Shown piece after piece: positions 36,515-46,300 of a stretch of DNA of 64,000 nucleotides. Numbering within the stretch: position 1 is the stretch's first letter; every line of letters begins with the position of its first letter. Source of the stretch: Segetibacter aerophilus (GTDB lineage Bacteria; Bacteroidota; Bacteroidia; Chitinophagales; Chitinophagaceae); assembly GCF_007991655.1 (NCBI RefSeq), contig NZ_BJYT01000019.1:22605-86604 (forward strand), given 5' to 3'. The notes below the pieces were generated by a model, which worked only from the letters and a program-made list of their open reading frames with translations, was not told the DNA's origin and did no database searches. A program made the translations under genes and the position numbers.

Positions 36515-37450
36515 ATGAGAAAGTGGATGTTGTTGTCTATCGCTGCTTTAGGTTATATGACTTCTTATTGCCAGGACGATATCACTGTCAAAAAGCTTCA
36601 AAGTGAGATCAACCGGCAGGTAAAAAAAGAGGTGGCAGATACAACGCCGTGGAACTGGGTAAAAGGAGGCACTGTTGCGTTGAATGGTACCCAGGGTTCA
36701 TTAAGAAACTGGGCGGCAGGTGGCGACAAATTTTCAATGGCGATTAACAGTTACGTAAACTATTACGTGTTCTACCGCAACGGCAGGCAGAACTGGGACA
36801 ACAACCTGGATTTCAATTTCGGACTGTTGCAAAGTACCAGCACAGGTACTAGAAAGAATGACGATCGCGTGGACATTTTGTCTAAGTACGGATACAACTT
36901 TGACGGGAAGTGGTTTTTGTCTGGCCTGTTTAATTTTCGTACGCAGCTATTTGATGGTTATTCATATTCCTCTGATAATAAGTCGTTGTCTTCTACCTTT
37001 CTTTCGCCAGCTTATATACTTACTTCCCTGGGTTTTGACTATAAGCCTTCGGCTAAATTTTCTGCATTCATATCGCCGCTAACGAGTCGATGGGTTATTG
37101 TTGCAAGCAGAAAGTTAGCGGCTAAAGGTTTATACGGAGTTGACTCAGGCAGACACGCTATAAATGAATTTGGTGCTTTTGCGTCTATTAATGTAGTTAG
37201 GCCGATGAGCAATAACGTCTCTTATAAAGGCCGCCTTGACTTATTTAGCAACTACCGAAACAGGGCTAAAAACGTAGATGTCTTTTTTACAAACTACTTC
37301 GCTTTTAAGATAAACAGGTATCTCGCTGCCACCTATAATTTAGATCTCATTTATGATGATGATGTCAGAATATTTGGCAAACAAGGAAGGAGCCCCTCGC
37401 TGCAGTTAAAGAGTTTGATCGGGATAGGTTTTACTATGAAGCTTAAATAG
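36515..37450 (+). CDS. DUF3078 family outer membrane protein
   Basis: 311 residues from ATG 36515 (MRKWMLLSIAALGYMTSYCQ), which gives a clean signal peptide; an upstream ATG at 36437 is rejected. The mature part has the DUF3078 features (PWNWVKGGTVALNGTQGSL with NWAAGGDKFSM) and many alternating aromatic beta strands ending in ...KSLIGIGFTMKLK, which fits an outer-membrane beta-barrel. The function is unknown. The neighbours are divergent or unrelated. Confidence 0.87.
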   Translation: MRKWMLLSIAALGYMTSYCQDDITVKKLQSEINRQVKKEVADTTPWNWVKGGTVALNGTQGSLRNWAAGGDKFSMAINSYVNYYVFYRNGRQNWDNNLDFNFGLLQSTSTGTRKNDDRVDILSKYGYNFDGKWFLSGLFNFRTQLFDGYSYSSDNKSLSSTFLSPAYILTSLGFDYKPSAKFSAFISPLTSRWVIVASRKLAAKGLYGVDSGRHAINEFGAFASINVVRPMSNNVSYKGRLDLFSNYRNRAKNVDVFFTNYFAFKINRYLAATYNLDLIYDDDVRIFGKQGRSPSLQLKSLIGIGFTMKLK

Positions 37451-37576
37451 AATAAGGGACGACTTACACCTTTGGCCTATCGCCCTATATGCTTCTACAA
37501 AGGCCGCGATTTTGTACCAAAAAGTTCCCTTTTCTAAAATTTATCTTCAGGCATAATAGTTATAAAGGAGGCAAAT

Positions 37577-38059
37577 ATGGCAAATCCTTCTCCTGTATCA
37601 GACGTTTATAAAATCATAAGAGGACAAGTTGAACATGTAGATAACAACCTGGGGCAACGGGTTATATGGCTTGTAATAGCTCAGTCTTTCTTCTTCGGCG
37701 CTTATGCGTCTTTAATCAATGGAAAACCTGCAAAGCCAGAACTGGATCTAATCCACGGCGCATTAATCAAAATTTTGCCGATTGCGGCTCTATTAACTGT
37801 ACTGTTTACTTTCATTGACGTGATTAGTTCCATCGTGTACATGTATGGATTACGGAAGAAATATGAAGCCAGTCTAAATACAGACGTTGATGTAGATAGT
37901 GCTTACCCAAATATCACCGGGTCAAAAGCGCAACGATTTTTTATGCATGCATCACCCATTTTGATACCCCTTCTTTTCATTACTGTCTGGATAATACTAC
38001 TGTATGTTCAATACAAGTCTCCGGCCGCAATGCCCGCACCTACGCCCATGCCGAAATAA
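37577..38059 (+). CDS. Hypothetical membrane protein, 160 aa
   Basis: Two or three hydrophobic segments (RVIWLVIAQSFFFGAYASLI; IKILPIAALLTVLFTFIDVI; and near the end ILIPLLFITVWIILLYVQY) separated by a polar loop, then a proline/methionine tail. It has no signal peptide or recognised family. It begins after an AAAGGAGG ribosome site, unusually strong for this window, so translation is likely. It converges with the 38061 gene, only one base apart at the stops. Confidence 0.65.
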   Translation: MANPSPVSDVYKIIRGQVEHVDNNLGQRVIWLVIAQSFFFGAYASLINGKPAKPELDLIHGALIKILPIAALLTVLFTFIDVISSIVYMYGLRKKYEASLNTDVDVDSAYPNITGSKAQRFFMHASPILIPLLFITVWIILLYVQYKSPAAMPAPTPMPK

Positions 38060-38060
38060 T

Positions 38061-38579
38061 TTATACAGACTTTAATACAGGGCCAATCTTTTTTGATAGC
38101 CAGCTGTCTTTTACAGGGATTAACCATTTGTCTAACAATTCAGCTTTTGTTTGAACGAGGTTATTGAAATAAATAGTTTCGGGAGTTATGAAGTTATTTT
38201 CAACCGCATACTTAAGTTGGGAGAGTGGTAGTAACTCAATTTTATCTTTTACAAGAAATGCGAGATTCTGCCTGTTAAACATATCAACCTTGAAGGTCTC
38301 TTCGATTGACTTAATAAGTCTTACACTACTGTCGGTACTGCAACCACTGACACCGGCCTGGGTTTCATCGGCCATCAGAATAATAAACTGGCCGAAAAGA
38401 AGGTTGGCATAACCTTTCACTTTTGCTCCGTGGGAGTTCCAGTTTTCGGTGAAGACGTTCATCATATCTTCTATCTCAAGCGCTTCTCCAATTGAAAAGA
38501 GGCGGCTTGACTGATAGATCCATACACGTGATGATGGGTGAAAATTTTCAGGGATCAAGTGTTTATATTCTAAGTTCAT
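38061..38579 (-). CDS. Conserved Bacteroidota protein, called ABC transporter ATPase by similarity
   Basis: About 172 residues from the internal ATG (MNLEYKHLIPENFHPSSRVW). It has no Walker motifs, so it is not an ATPase, although relatives are often named ABC transporter ATPase. The family is typically encoded beside a CCG-domain Fe-S protein, as is the case here: the 38798 gene is upstream on the same strand with repeat copy 12 between. The conserved GAKVKGYANLLFGQFIILMA segment is clear. Function unknown. Confidence 0.65.
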   Translation of the reverse strand: MNLEYKHLIPENFHPSSRVWIYQSSRLFSIGEALEIEDMMNVFTENWNSHGAKVKGYANLLFGQFIILMADETQAGVSGCSTDSSVRLIKSIEETFKVDMFNRQNLAFLVKDKIELLPLSQLKYAVENNFITPETIYFNNLVQTKAELLDKWLIPVKDSWLSKKIGPVLKSV

Positions 38580-38659
38580 TTTGTATGATTTTAGTATCAA
38601 TGGTGGCTACAATGAAAATGTAACCGCCGGAATGTAAGAGTGGTTAATTAAGTGTTGCA

Positions 38660-38679
38660 GTACAAGTGAGTGACACAAC
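38660..38679 (+). repeat. Dispersed intergenic repeat, A-type, copy 12
   Basis: Exact GTACAAGTGAGTGACACAAC followed by AATGTTTAAG. It lies between the CCG protein gene and the 38061 gene. Confidence 0.9.
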
Positions 38680-38797
38680 AATGTTTAAGTCATATTCAAC
38701 TGTCAGCAACAAGGAAACAACCAGTAAAATTTTTACAAAAATAGTTTATACGAGAAAACAAAGTGTTCAATCAACACACAAAACTGTAATCGAAAAA

Positions 38798-39574
38798 TTA
38801 AATACTAGCGGCCAGTATCTCCGCAACGTCCATTACCTGGACCTCCGTATCTTTTTCTTTGTTTTTTACACCATCTGTCAACATGGTATTGCAAAAGGGA
38901 CATGCAGCAGCAATAATTTGTGCACCCGTGTTGATCGCCTCGTTACTTCGCTCTACGTTTACGTACCTGTCGCCTTTTTCTTCTTCTTTAAACATTTGCG
39001 CACCGCCTGCTCCGCAGCACAAGCCGTTACTGCGACATCGTTTCATTTCTACCAGGTCTGCATCTAAAGCTTCTAACACCTTTCTTGGCGCTTCATAAAT
39101 GTTATTCGAACGTCCGAGGTAGCAGCTATCGTGATAAGTAATCTTCTTGCCTTTAAAACTTCCTTCTTCCTTCATCTTAACCTTACCTTCATCTATTAGT
39201 TGTTGCAGTAATTGAGTGTGATGAATGACTTCATAATTGCCACCCAGTTCTGGGTATTCGTTTTTTAAAATATTGAAGCAATGCGGGCAAGCCGTAACTA
39301 TTTTTTTAACTTCATAACCGTTTAAAATCTGGATGTTATTGTACGCAGTCATCTGGAAAAGAAACTCGTTTCCTGCTCTTCTTGCGGGGTCACCTGTACA
39401 AGCTTCCTCTTTTCCAAGGATGGCGAACTTGATACCCGCATGATTTAATATTGTGGCAAATGCTTTTGTTATTTTTTGAGCTCTTTGATCGAAACTTCCA
39501 GCACATCCAACCCAAAATAAAATTTCAGGTGTTTCTCCGTTTGCAACCATTTCTGCCATTGTAGGAACGTTCAT
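38798..39574 (-). CDS. CCG-domain Fe-S protein, HdrB-like
   Basis: 258 residues with two cysteine-rich CCG domains: FWVGCAGSFDQRAQKI with EEACTGDPARR, then HDSCYLGRSNNIYEAPRKV with RSNGLCCGAGG. This is the layout of heterodisulfide-reductase-B-like and GlpC-like electron-transfer proteins. The HdrC-like 4Fe-4S partner usually found upstream in Bacteroidota is absent: the upstream region holds the divergent histidine kinase gene. It may work with a partner encoded elsewhere. Confidence 0.87.
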   Translation of the reverse strand: MNVPTMAEMVANGETPEILFWVGCAGSFDQRAQKITKAFATILNHAGIKFAILGKEEACTGDPARRAGNEFLFQMTAYNNIQILNGYEVKKIVTACPHCFNILKNEYPELGGNYEVIHHTQLLQQLIDEGKVKMKEEGSFKGKKITYHDSCYLGRSNNIYEAPRKVLEALDADLVEMKRCRSNGLCCGAGGAQMFKEEEKGDRYVNVERSNEAINTGAQIIAAACPFCNTMLTDGVKNKEKDTEVQVMDVAEILAASI

Positions 39575-39782
39575 TTGCTTCGAATTTTATCAAAAGCAAA
39601 GAAACTATAAATAAATGATGATTGGAGGACGAGGGAGGGTTTGACCTTTTTGAAGGCCTTTTTTCCGTTTCGCTAAAACTGCGGATTTAACGGAGGGACC
39701 GGATACAGTGGTACAATAATTTTTTAATTTTTTGACGAAGGTTCTATAAACTATGAGGATCCTTTCATAAATAATTGCTTTC

Positions 39783-41042
39783 ATGCGACTGCTCACAAAG
39801 ACGACCCTGTATTTCCTGGTTGCAATGGTTCCATTGTTGTTTGCCGGGGGATTTTTTCTATACCAGCAATTCAGTAGAGAAATGAACCATAGAATGGACC
39901 AGGAACTGATAGCCGAAGAGATTGAGTGGATAAGGTATCTGCAGACAGAAGCTGATAATGGCGCTACGTTTGTTTTGAGAACGCCTGAAATGGTCATTGC
40001 TCCGTTTAACGCTCCTTTGACCGAGTATCCTGTTATAGCTGACGCTTATGGGTTGGGTCGAAATAGCAAGATATTATATAGGCAATTGACGCATACCGTT
40101 CCTATAAATGGTATTCCTTATCTTATAAAGATTCGCCGCACCCAAGAACAAAAAGTAGCGATGGAACGAAATGTTACCAGGATAATGCTGCTTGTTTTCG
40201 CGGGCTTGTTTGCCGCCACATTGCTTCTCACTTGGCTAATTAGCAAAAGCGTCTGGAAACCGTTCCGACTTTCTCTAAAAAAAATAAGAGAGGCTGAATT
40301 GCAAAAGATGGAAGCGGTTCATTTTGAAGAGACGAACATCGTCGAGTTTAATGAACTGAACGCATCGCTTAATATAATGACCGATAAGATTTATAGTGAT
40401 TTTGTTAGTATGAGGGAATTCACTGAGAATGCCGCTCACGAAATGCAAACACCACTTGCGATCGCTCAAAGCAAGATGGAACTCTTATTACAGGATAGTA
40501 ATCTCAACGACCAGCAGGTACAAGCAATCATGGATACCGGAACGGCATTAAGCCGCCTAAGCAAACTAAATCAATCTTTGTTGCTGTTAGCGAAAATTGA
40601 AAACAACCAGTACGAAACGAATGATTTGATCAGCTTTATTGACGTTACACAAAAATATTTAAAGCTTTTCGATGAGGTAATAAAAGACAAGCAAATTCAA
40701 GTAGTATCAGACTTTTTGAAAGATTGGCAAGTCAGACTTCATCCTTTGTTGGCTGACTCTTTAATAAGTAACCTGCTAGGCAACGCCGTAAAATACAACT
40801 ATAAGGGTGGGCGCATTTCTATAGAGATAAATGAATGCAGATTTGCCATCAGTAATTCAAGCGAATTGCCTGGAATAGAAGAAAAACAATTATTCAAACG
40901 CTTTAATAAGGCTAGAAACGGTGGGAATTCATCTAACGGTTTAGGCTTGGCTATTGTGAAAAAGATCTGCGACACTCACAACTTGTCTGTCACATACACC
41001 TCGCAAAACAACACTCACAATTTCTTAATACAAACGAAGTAA
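39783..41042 (+). CDS. Sensor histidine kinase, membrane-bound
   Basis: 419 residues: transmembrane helix near 7-27, a periplasmic sensor of about 110 residues, a second helix near 128-148 (IMLLVFAGLFAATLLLTWLI), a HAMP-like linker, the phosphoacceptor in HEMQTPLAIAQ, and an HATPase domain with N box LLGNAVKYNY and G box NGLGLAIVKKI. It senses an unknown periplasmic cue. No response-regulator gene is adjacent, which is unusual for this OmpR-partner type. A strong terminator follows it. Confidence 0.92.
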   Translation: MRLLTKTTLYFLVAMVPLLFAGGFFLYQQFSREMNHRMDQELIAEEIEWIRYLQTEADNGATFVLRTPEMVIAPFNAPLTEYPVIADAYGLGRNSKILYRQLTHTVPINGIPYLIKIRRTQEQKVAMERNVTRIMLLVFAGLFAATLLLTWLISKSVWKPFRLSLKKIREAELQKMEAVHFEETNIVEFNELNASLNIMTDKIYSDFVSMREFTENAAHEMQTPLAIAQSKMELLLQDSNLNDQQVQAIMDTGTALSRLSKLNQSLLLLAKIENNQYETNDLISFIDVTQKYLKLFDEVIKDKQIQVVSDFLKDWQVRLHPLLADSLISNLLGNAVKYNYKGGRISIEINECRFAISNSSELPGIEEKQLFKRFNKARNGGNSSNGLGLAIVKKICDTHNLSVTYTSQNNTHNFLIQTK

Positions 41043-41106
41043 AGTAGTAGAAGGCAAGAAATGGTTTGAACCTTTTTAGCTTGTATTTCAGAAAGGACGT
41101 AAAAAC

Positions 41107-41152
41107 AGTAAGAGCAAAATAAATAGTACTCACTATTCACTTTGCTCTTACT
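41107..41152. terminator. Terminator after histidine kinase gene
   Basis: AGTAAGAGCAAA pairs with TTTGCTCTTACT, with an inner AATAGT/ACTATT stem, followed by T. It serves the convergent kinase and DUF4197 genes. Confidence 0.85.
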
Positions 41153-41182
41153 TTTTGAGAGAATTTTATTTTGATCTGGTGA

Positions 41183-41869
41183 CTATTGCTGGTTCCAGTT
41201 CTTCGAGAAAACATTTTGTAGAAGTGTCGTACTTCTTGCAGACGCATCACTTCTTACCTGCACCTCTTTCTCTGCTATTTTACGAAACATTGCTTCACTT
41301 ACAGCGCCAGCCATAAGGGTGGCCAGGTCAAGGTTTAATTTATTTCCAGCCAGTGCTCTTACGGGCTTAATAATATCGTTCCACTGTTCATTTATCTTGT
41401 ATTCATCCAATGCCGCCTGCATAACCGGCTTGATCGATTGTCTGAGGTTGCTACCGGCAGAACTTCTTAAATAGTCTGTCGCAGAAGTACCGCCATTTTT
41501 AATAATTCTGATAGCGTCAGTAAACGTAAGGTTGTTGATACTATTAACGAAAATAGGTGCGGCAGCAGTGGCAGATTTTTGGGCGGCTGTACTTAAAGTT
41601 GTTGTAAACCTATCAACCTCACTGGTTAATCCCAGTGTATTTATAGTGTTTAAAGTCTTGCTCACCGACTCAGGAAAAAGAGTCGAAAGAATGGTTTCTT
41701 TGCTAAAAGCACTTGAGAGATTTTCCCTTGTACCTAAGTCTAACATCTGCCGAATTGCTGATGCCGCATCAGCTTCGTTTAGTTTATATCCCAAAGAACT
41801 CAAAGTGCCGCAGGAGTAGGATAGGGGCATTAGTAAGATTAGCAAGAAGGGGAGAAGAGTTTTTTTCAT
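41183..41869 (-). CDS. DUF4197 family lipoprotein
   Basis: 228 residues. A lipoprotein signal (LILLMPLSYSC, Cys at about 20) is followed by the DUF4197 pattern: SLGYKLNEADAASAIRQMLD, NINTLGLTSEVDRF as helical pairs, then LRQSIKPVMQAAL and a C-terminal helix with MAGAVSEAMFRKIAEKE. These proteins are periplasmic or membrane-attached and of unknown activity. It ends convergent with the histidine kinase gene. Confidence 0.85.
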   Translation of the reverse strand: MKKTLLPFLLILLMPLSYSCGTLSSLGYKLNEADAASAIRQMLDLGTRENLSSAFSKETILSTLFPESVSKTLNTINTLGLTSEVDRFTTTLSTAAQKSATAAAPIFVNSINNLTFTDAIRIIKNGGTSATDYLRSSAGSNLRQSIKPVMQAALDEYKINEQWNDIIKPVRALAGNKLNLDLATLMAGAVSEAMFRKIAEKEVQVRSDASARSTTLLQNVFSKNWNQQ

Positions 41870-42374
41870 GGTGTTTGTTTTTAAAATGTTTAACCGATTG
41901 TTGGTTTTGACCTAGCGTAAGAAAATAGCTTGCCGAAAAAGAAACATGGTTTGTTAAAAGATAGGGTAAGGTACCTGAGGAAGAATGTTTTAGAGAGCAA
42001 CGGATACTTTTGTGAACTAGTGCGGTTTAAAGCGAGCAGTAAAAGCTGGAAAAGAAGTATCAAAAAAAACTGTAGCAATATGACTTCCAGAAATAGCAGT
42101 TGGGCTAAGCTCCTTTCGGTAACTTATCAAAAAAGTATGATTCCAGTTTTGGGACTAAAGAGTTATAGATGAACTAGTTGAAGAATTAGTGTTTAACTTT
42201 TAGTGCTGTTTTCCTTAAGTTAGTTAAATAATACATAACTGTCCGGGCTTTCTTTGTTCAGATGCTTCTGGTGGGTTATCTTGCACCTGCTTTACAGCAA
42301 TAAGTACCATGTCTGGTACAATCCGTTCCCTACTTTTTAAATTTTATTAAATATATTTAACCACGTAACATTAA
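41870..42374. other. 505-base gap with no supported gene
   Basis: AT-rich DNA with a possible 80-residue frame at 41930-42172 whose product is very rich in Lys and Ser and resembles no family. No hairpin, repeat copy or RNA gene was seen. It likely holds the promoter for the L,D-transpeptidase gene. Confidence 0.5.
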
Positions 42375-43139
42375 ATGTCTATGCGAAAGAAATTGTATGT
42401 TTTTTTAGCTGCTGCTCTGGTTATCAATTTTCTATTCGTGTATGCAACTAACAAACCTTTCGATACCATTCCTGTGGTTTCGGGCCCGGTTGATACAGTA
42501 GTGGCAAGCACGCTTACAGAAGGTGACGTTGCGGTTAAAAACAATACATCTCTTTATGACAGTTTACAGTTAAACCGAATGAATTTGTCTCGCAATGCTT
42601 TTGATTTTGCGATGAGAGGTTACAATCACTTGCTTTCTGCAGGAAAACTTGACAATAGTAATTTGATATCAATTGTTGATTTTAGTCTGCCATCCAGCAG
42701 AAAACGCCTTTTTATTATTGATTTGAAAAAGAAAGAGGTTGTTTTTAATACGTATGTTGCTCATGGAAGAAATTCAGGAAAAGAAATGGCAAGCCAGTTT
42801 TCTAACGAGCCTGAAAGCAATAAAAGTAGCTTAGGTCTTTATGTGACCGGTGGTACATATATTGGTAAACATGGATTTTCACTTCATTTACTTGGCCAGG
42901 AAAGAGGCATTAACGACAACGCAAATAGCAGGGCTATCGTAATGCACGCTGCTCCGTATGTTAGCGAGAGTGCAATTAAAATGCAGGGTTTCATAGGCCG
43001 TAGTTTGGGATGTCCGGCTCTTCCTGAAAACCTTTATAAGCCAATTATTGAAAAAATTAAAAATGGCAGTTGCTTGTTCCTTTACAGCCCCGATAAGTCT
43101 TATGCAGCTCGATCAGTTATTGCAAAAAAAGTAGCATAA
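42375..43139 (+). CDS. L,D-transpeptidase-type cell wall protein (YkuD-like)
   Basis: 254 residues (ATG 42381 is an alternative start). A hydrophobic N-terminal helix (LYVFLAAALVINFLFVYA) anchors or exports it. The catalytic region has IVMHAAPYVSES with the His and GRSLGCPALPENLY with the Cys, the motif of the L,D-transpeptidase catalytic domain group (murein L,D-transpeptidase catalytic domain family). It would act on peptidoglycan in the periplasm, forming or trimming cross-links. The preceding domain resembles FDFAMRGYNHLLSAG in relatives. A terminator follows. Confidence 0.85.
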   Translation: MSMRKKLYVFLAAALVINFLFVYATNKPFDTIPVVSGPVDTVVASTLTEGDVAVKNNTSLYDSLQLNRMNLSRNAFDFAMRGYNHLLSAGKLDNSNLISIVDFSLPSSRKRLFIIDLKKKEVVFNTYVAHGRNSGKEMASQFSNEPESNKSSLGLYVTGGTYIGKHGFSLHLLGQERGINDNANSRAIVMHAAPYVSESAIKMQGFIGRSLGCPALPENLYKPIIEKIKNGSCLFLYSPDKSYAARSVIAKKVA

Positions 43140-43166
43140 AATTCTAAATCCTTAAAATATTTAAAT

Positions 43167-43190
43167 GAGCTTGTCTTCACTGACGGGCTC
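43167..43190 (+). terminator. Terminator after L,D-transpeptidase gene
   Basis: GAGCTTGTC pairs with GACGGGCTC (two G-T pairs) around TTCACT, with a T-run after. Confidence 0.8.
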
Positions 43191-43313
43191 TTTTTATTTG
43201 TAATACTGTCGAAGTCATCCATCATCCATGCAGAGGAAAACTAATTACTCTCTTACCTGAAAAGCATTAGAAATATGCTTAATGTAATTGGAACACCTTT
43301 GGCCCGTTTTATT

Positions 43314-43321
43314 TATTTTCG
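43314..43321 (+). promoter_or_regulatory. Putative promoter before malQ
   Basis: TATTTTCG (TAnnTTYG) with TTG 23 bases upstream at 43288-43290; ATG follows at 43346. Confidence 0.5.
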
Positions 43322-43345
43322 CGGCTAATTAATCAATCAAGCCTA

Positions 43346-46300
43346 ATGAACGATATATCATTGTTGGATAAAGAAAATTTTTCTGCACAAGAAGATGCTT
43401 CTTCGGGAGAAGACTCTGTGAACAATAGTAGCGAAAGCAAGGGTTCTGCGCCAGGTAAAAAGGCTGCAAAGAAAAAGGTTGCTGAAGAGCCAGCAAAAGC
43501 AAAAAAAACAGCTCCTTCTAAAGCAGTCATTAAAAAGACGGCTGCTAAAAAAGCGATAGAAAACAAAGTAGAAGCGGCAGCACCACAGCCTGCAAAAATC
43601 AAAAAAGCCGCGCCAAAGAAGTCGGGTTTCAAAGAACTGGCAGATTCTGGTGAGCAAGCGCAAAAGCAAAAGAAAGCAGTCAATCAACCGAGACCGGTAA
43701 ATCAGCCCGTCGAGGATAACAGGGGGAAAGAAGTAATTGAGGATAGAATAGAAAATTTGCAGGTCGAAGCAACTCACGCTGAACCGCAAGCTGCTGCAGT
43801 AGCTACTAACGAAGTACCCGAGAATATTTCTAATGAAACAAAATCAACTTTACAGAAGATAACCTTCCAGATAAAATTTCAAACTGTTATTGGCCAAGCT
43901 CTTTTTGTTTCAGGGAATCATCCTCTATTAGGTAATAACAATGTTGAAAGTGCCTATCCACTTAGCTACTTAAACGAAAATTATTGGTTTGGTACGCTAG
44001 AAATTCCCGAAGAACAACCATTGAGTCATGATGTCCAATATAACTACATACTAAAGAACGGTGACGGCACAACTACTATTGAATGGGGCACAGATAAGGT
44101 GATTAGTTCCGGCGTTTTTAAAGCGCAGGAACTCCTCTTAATTGACTCCTGGAACCCATCTTCTTTAATTGAAAATACTTACTATACAGAGCCGTTTCAG
44201 GAGGTTCTGCTAAAAGAAAACTTTACCGGGGTAGAAGCCAGTGTACCGGAAAAAGTAACGCATATTTTTAGAGCTAAAGCGCCACTACTCTCAAAAGGCC
44301 ATGCTTTATGCATGGTGGGTTCGGTTGCAGAACTAGGAGAGTGGGACGTAGAAAAGCCTCTGCTACTTTCAAGAAAGCAGGGAGATGTATGGCACTCCAT
44401 TTCTTTGGATTTGTCAGAAGCAGTTTTTCCTTTTAATTATAAGTACGGAGTTTACGACACTAATACTGAAACTTTTCTTGAATTTGAAAGTGGTAACAAC
44501 AGGGTGATTTATGATGGAGCATCTGATAAACTAACCGTTGTTTCTGATGGTTTTGCCGCTATATCAAATAACGGCTTTAAAGGTGCAGGGGTAGCTATCC
44601 CCGTATTTAGTTTAAGAAGTGCAAATGGCTTTGGAGTAGGGGAGTTTCCTGACTTAAAGCTGATGGTTGATTGGGCAAAACAAGTTGGTTTAAAGCTTGT
44701 TCAACTTCTTCCTGTAAATGACACTACTGCTACGCATACTTTCAAAGACAGTTACCCGTACGCCGCCATTTCCGCTTTTGCTTTACATCCACTATACCTT
44801 CATCTGCCAGCGATTGTAAACAAGGAAAACCAGGCATTACTAACGGCATTAGAAGATAGTCGGGCTGAATTAAATAACAAGACCGACGTCGACTACGTGG
44901 AGGTCATGCGTTTGAAATGGGATTTGATAAAACAGGTTTTTCCTTCTCAAAAGGAGCTAACCTTTAAAAGCCCTGACTTCAACGACTTCTTTGCAGAAAA
45001 TTCTCATTGGTTAGTTCCTTATGCAGCCTTCTCATATTTTCGAGAACAGAATAAAACCGCTGATTTCAACCAATGGAAATCAAATCAAAAATTTGACTTA
45101 GAGCAGATCAACGAGTTGGCAGGTGCTCCCTTGGAGGCCGACGAACAAATCAGCGTTTATTATTACGTTCAGTATCATTTGCATCTTCAACTGAATGATG
45201 CGACAAACTATGCCCACCAGAATGGGATTATCGTAAAAGGCGACATACCAATTGGCATCTATCGTAACAGTTGTGACGCGTGGCAACAGCCTGATCTATT
45301 TTACATGGATATGCAAGCCGGAGCACCACCTGATGATTTTGCGGTGAAGGGGCAGAATTGGGGTTTCCCAACCTATAACTGGCAACGGATGCGCGAAGAT
45401 GGTTTCAGCTGGTGGAAAAAACGCTTCAAGCAAATGAGCTATTATTTCGATGCGTTTAGAATAGACCATATTCTCGGCTTTTTTCGAATTTGGAGTATTC
45501 CAATGAATGCAGTGGAAGGAATAATGGGGCATTTTGTTCCGGCAGTTCCCATTCACATTAACGAATTTACTAGCAGAGGAATTCAGTTTAACTACGAAAG
45601 ATTTTGCACTCCTTTTATTAATGAGGCAATTCTAAATCATTTTCTTGCGGGCGAAGTGCAGCTTGCAATAACACAATTTCTGGAACCTACTTCAGCCGGT
45701 AGTTATATTCTTAAACCAGGCTTCGAAACACAGAGAAAAGTGGAGGCTTACTTTGCGTCGCAAGAAGACACTGAGCAAAATCAGAATTTGAAGCAAGGGT
45801 TATTCAACCTTATTAGTAGTGTAATTCTATTTGAAGCTGAAGGGTCAGACCAGCAACAATTCCACTTCAGAATTGCTATGTTCGACACACTTTCTTACCA
45901 GCAGTTAGACGGGCATTCGAAGCATCATTTGTATGAGTTGTATGTGAACTATTTCTTCCGCCGCCAGGATAATCATTGGGAAAAAGAAGCCCTGATGAAA
46001 CTTCCTGAATTGAAGCGTAGTACTAATATGTTAATCTGTGGTGAGGACCTGGGAATGGTTCCGGCATGCGTGCCCGGGGTAATGAAAGATCTTGCTATCC
46101 TCAGTCTCGAGATCCAAAGAATGCCAAAGGATCCTACCCGTGAATTTTTCCATCCCAATGATGCTCCTTACCTAAGCGTGGTTACACCTTCAACCCACGA
46201 TATGAGCACGATCAGAGGCTGGTGGGAAGAAGACAGGGCTGCAACACAACGTTTCTTTAATAGCCAACTTGGCCAATGGGGAACTGCACCTTACTTCTGC

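Noticed and set aside
38061..38579. ABC transporter ATPase function
   Set aside because: The protein has no Walker A, Walker B or signature motif, so the common database name is not supported by its sequence.
39600..39782. Possible remnant of a response regulator before the histidine kinase
   Set aside because: Translation of all plus frames gives only short pieces without receiver or winged-helix motifs.
41930..42172. 80-codon plus-strand frame
   Set aside because: The product is very rich in Lys and Ser, has no recognised pattern, no clear ribosome site and no operon context.
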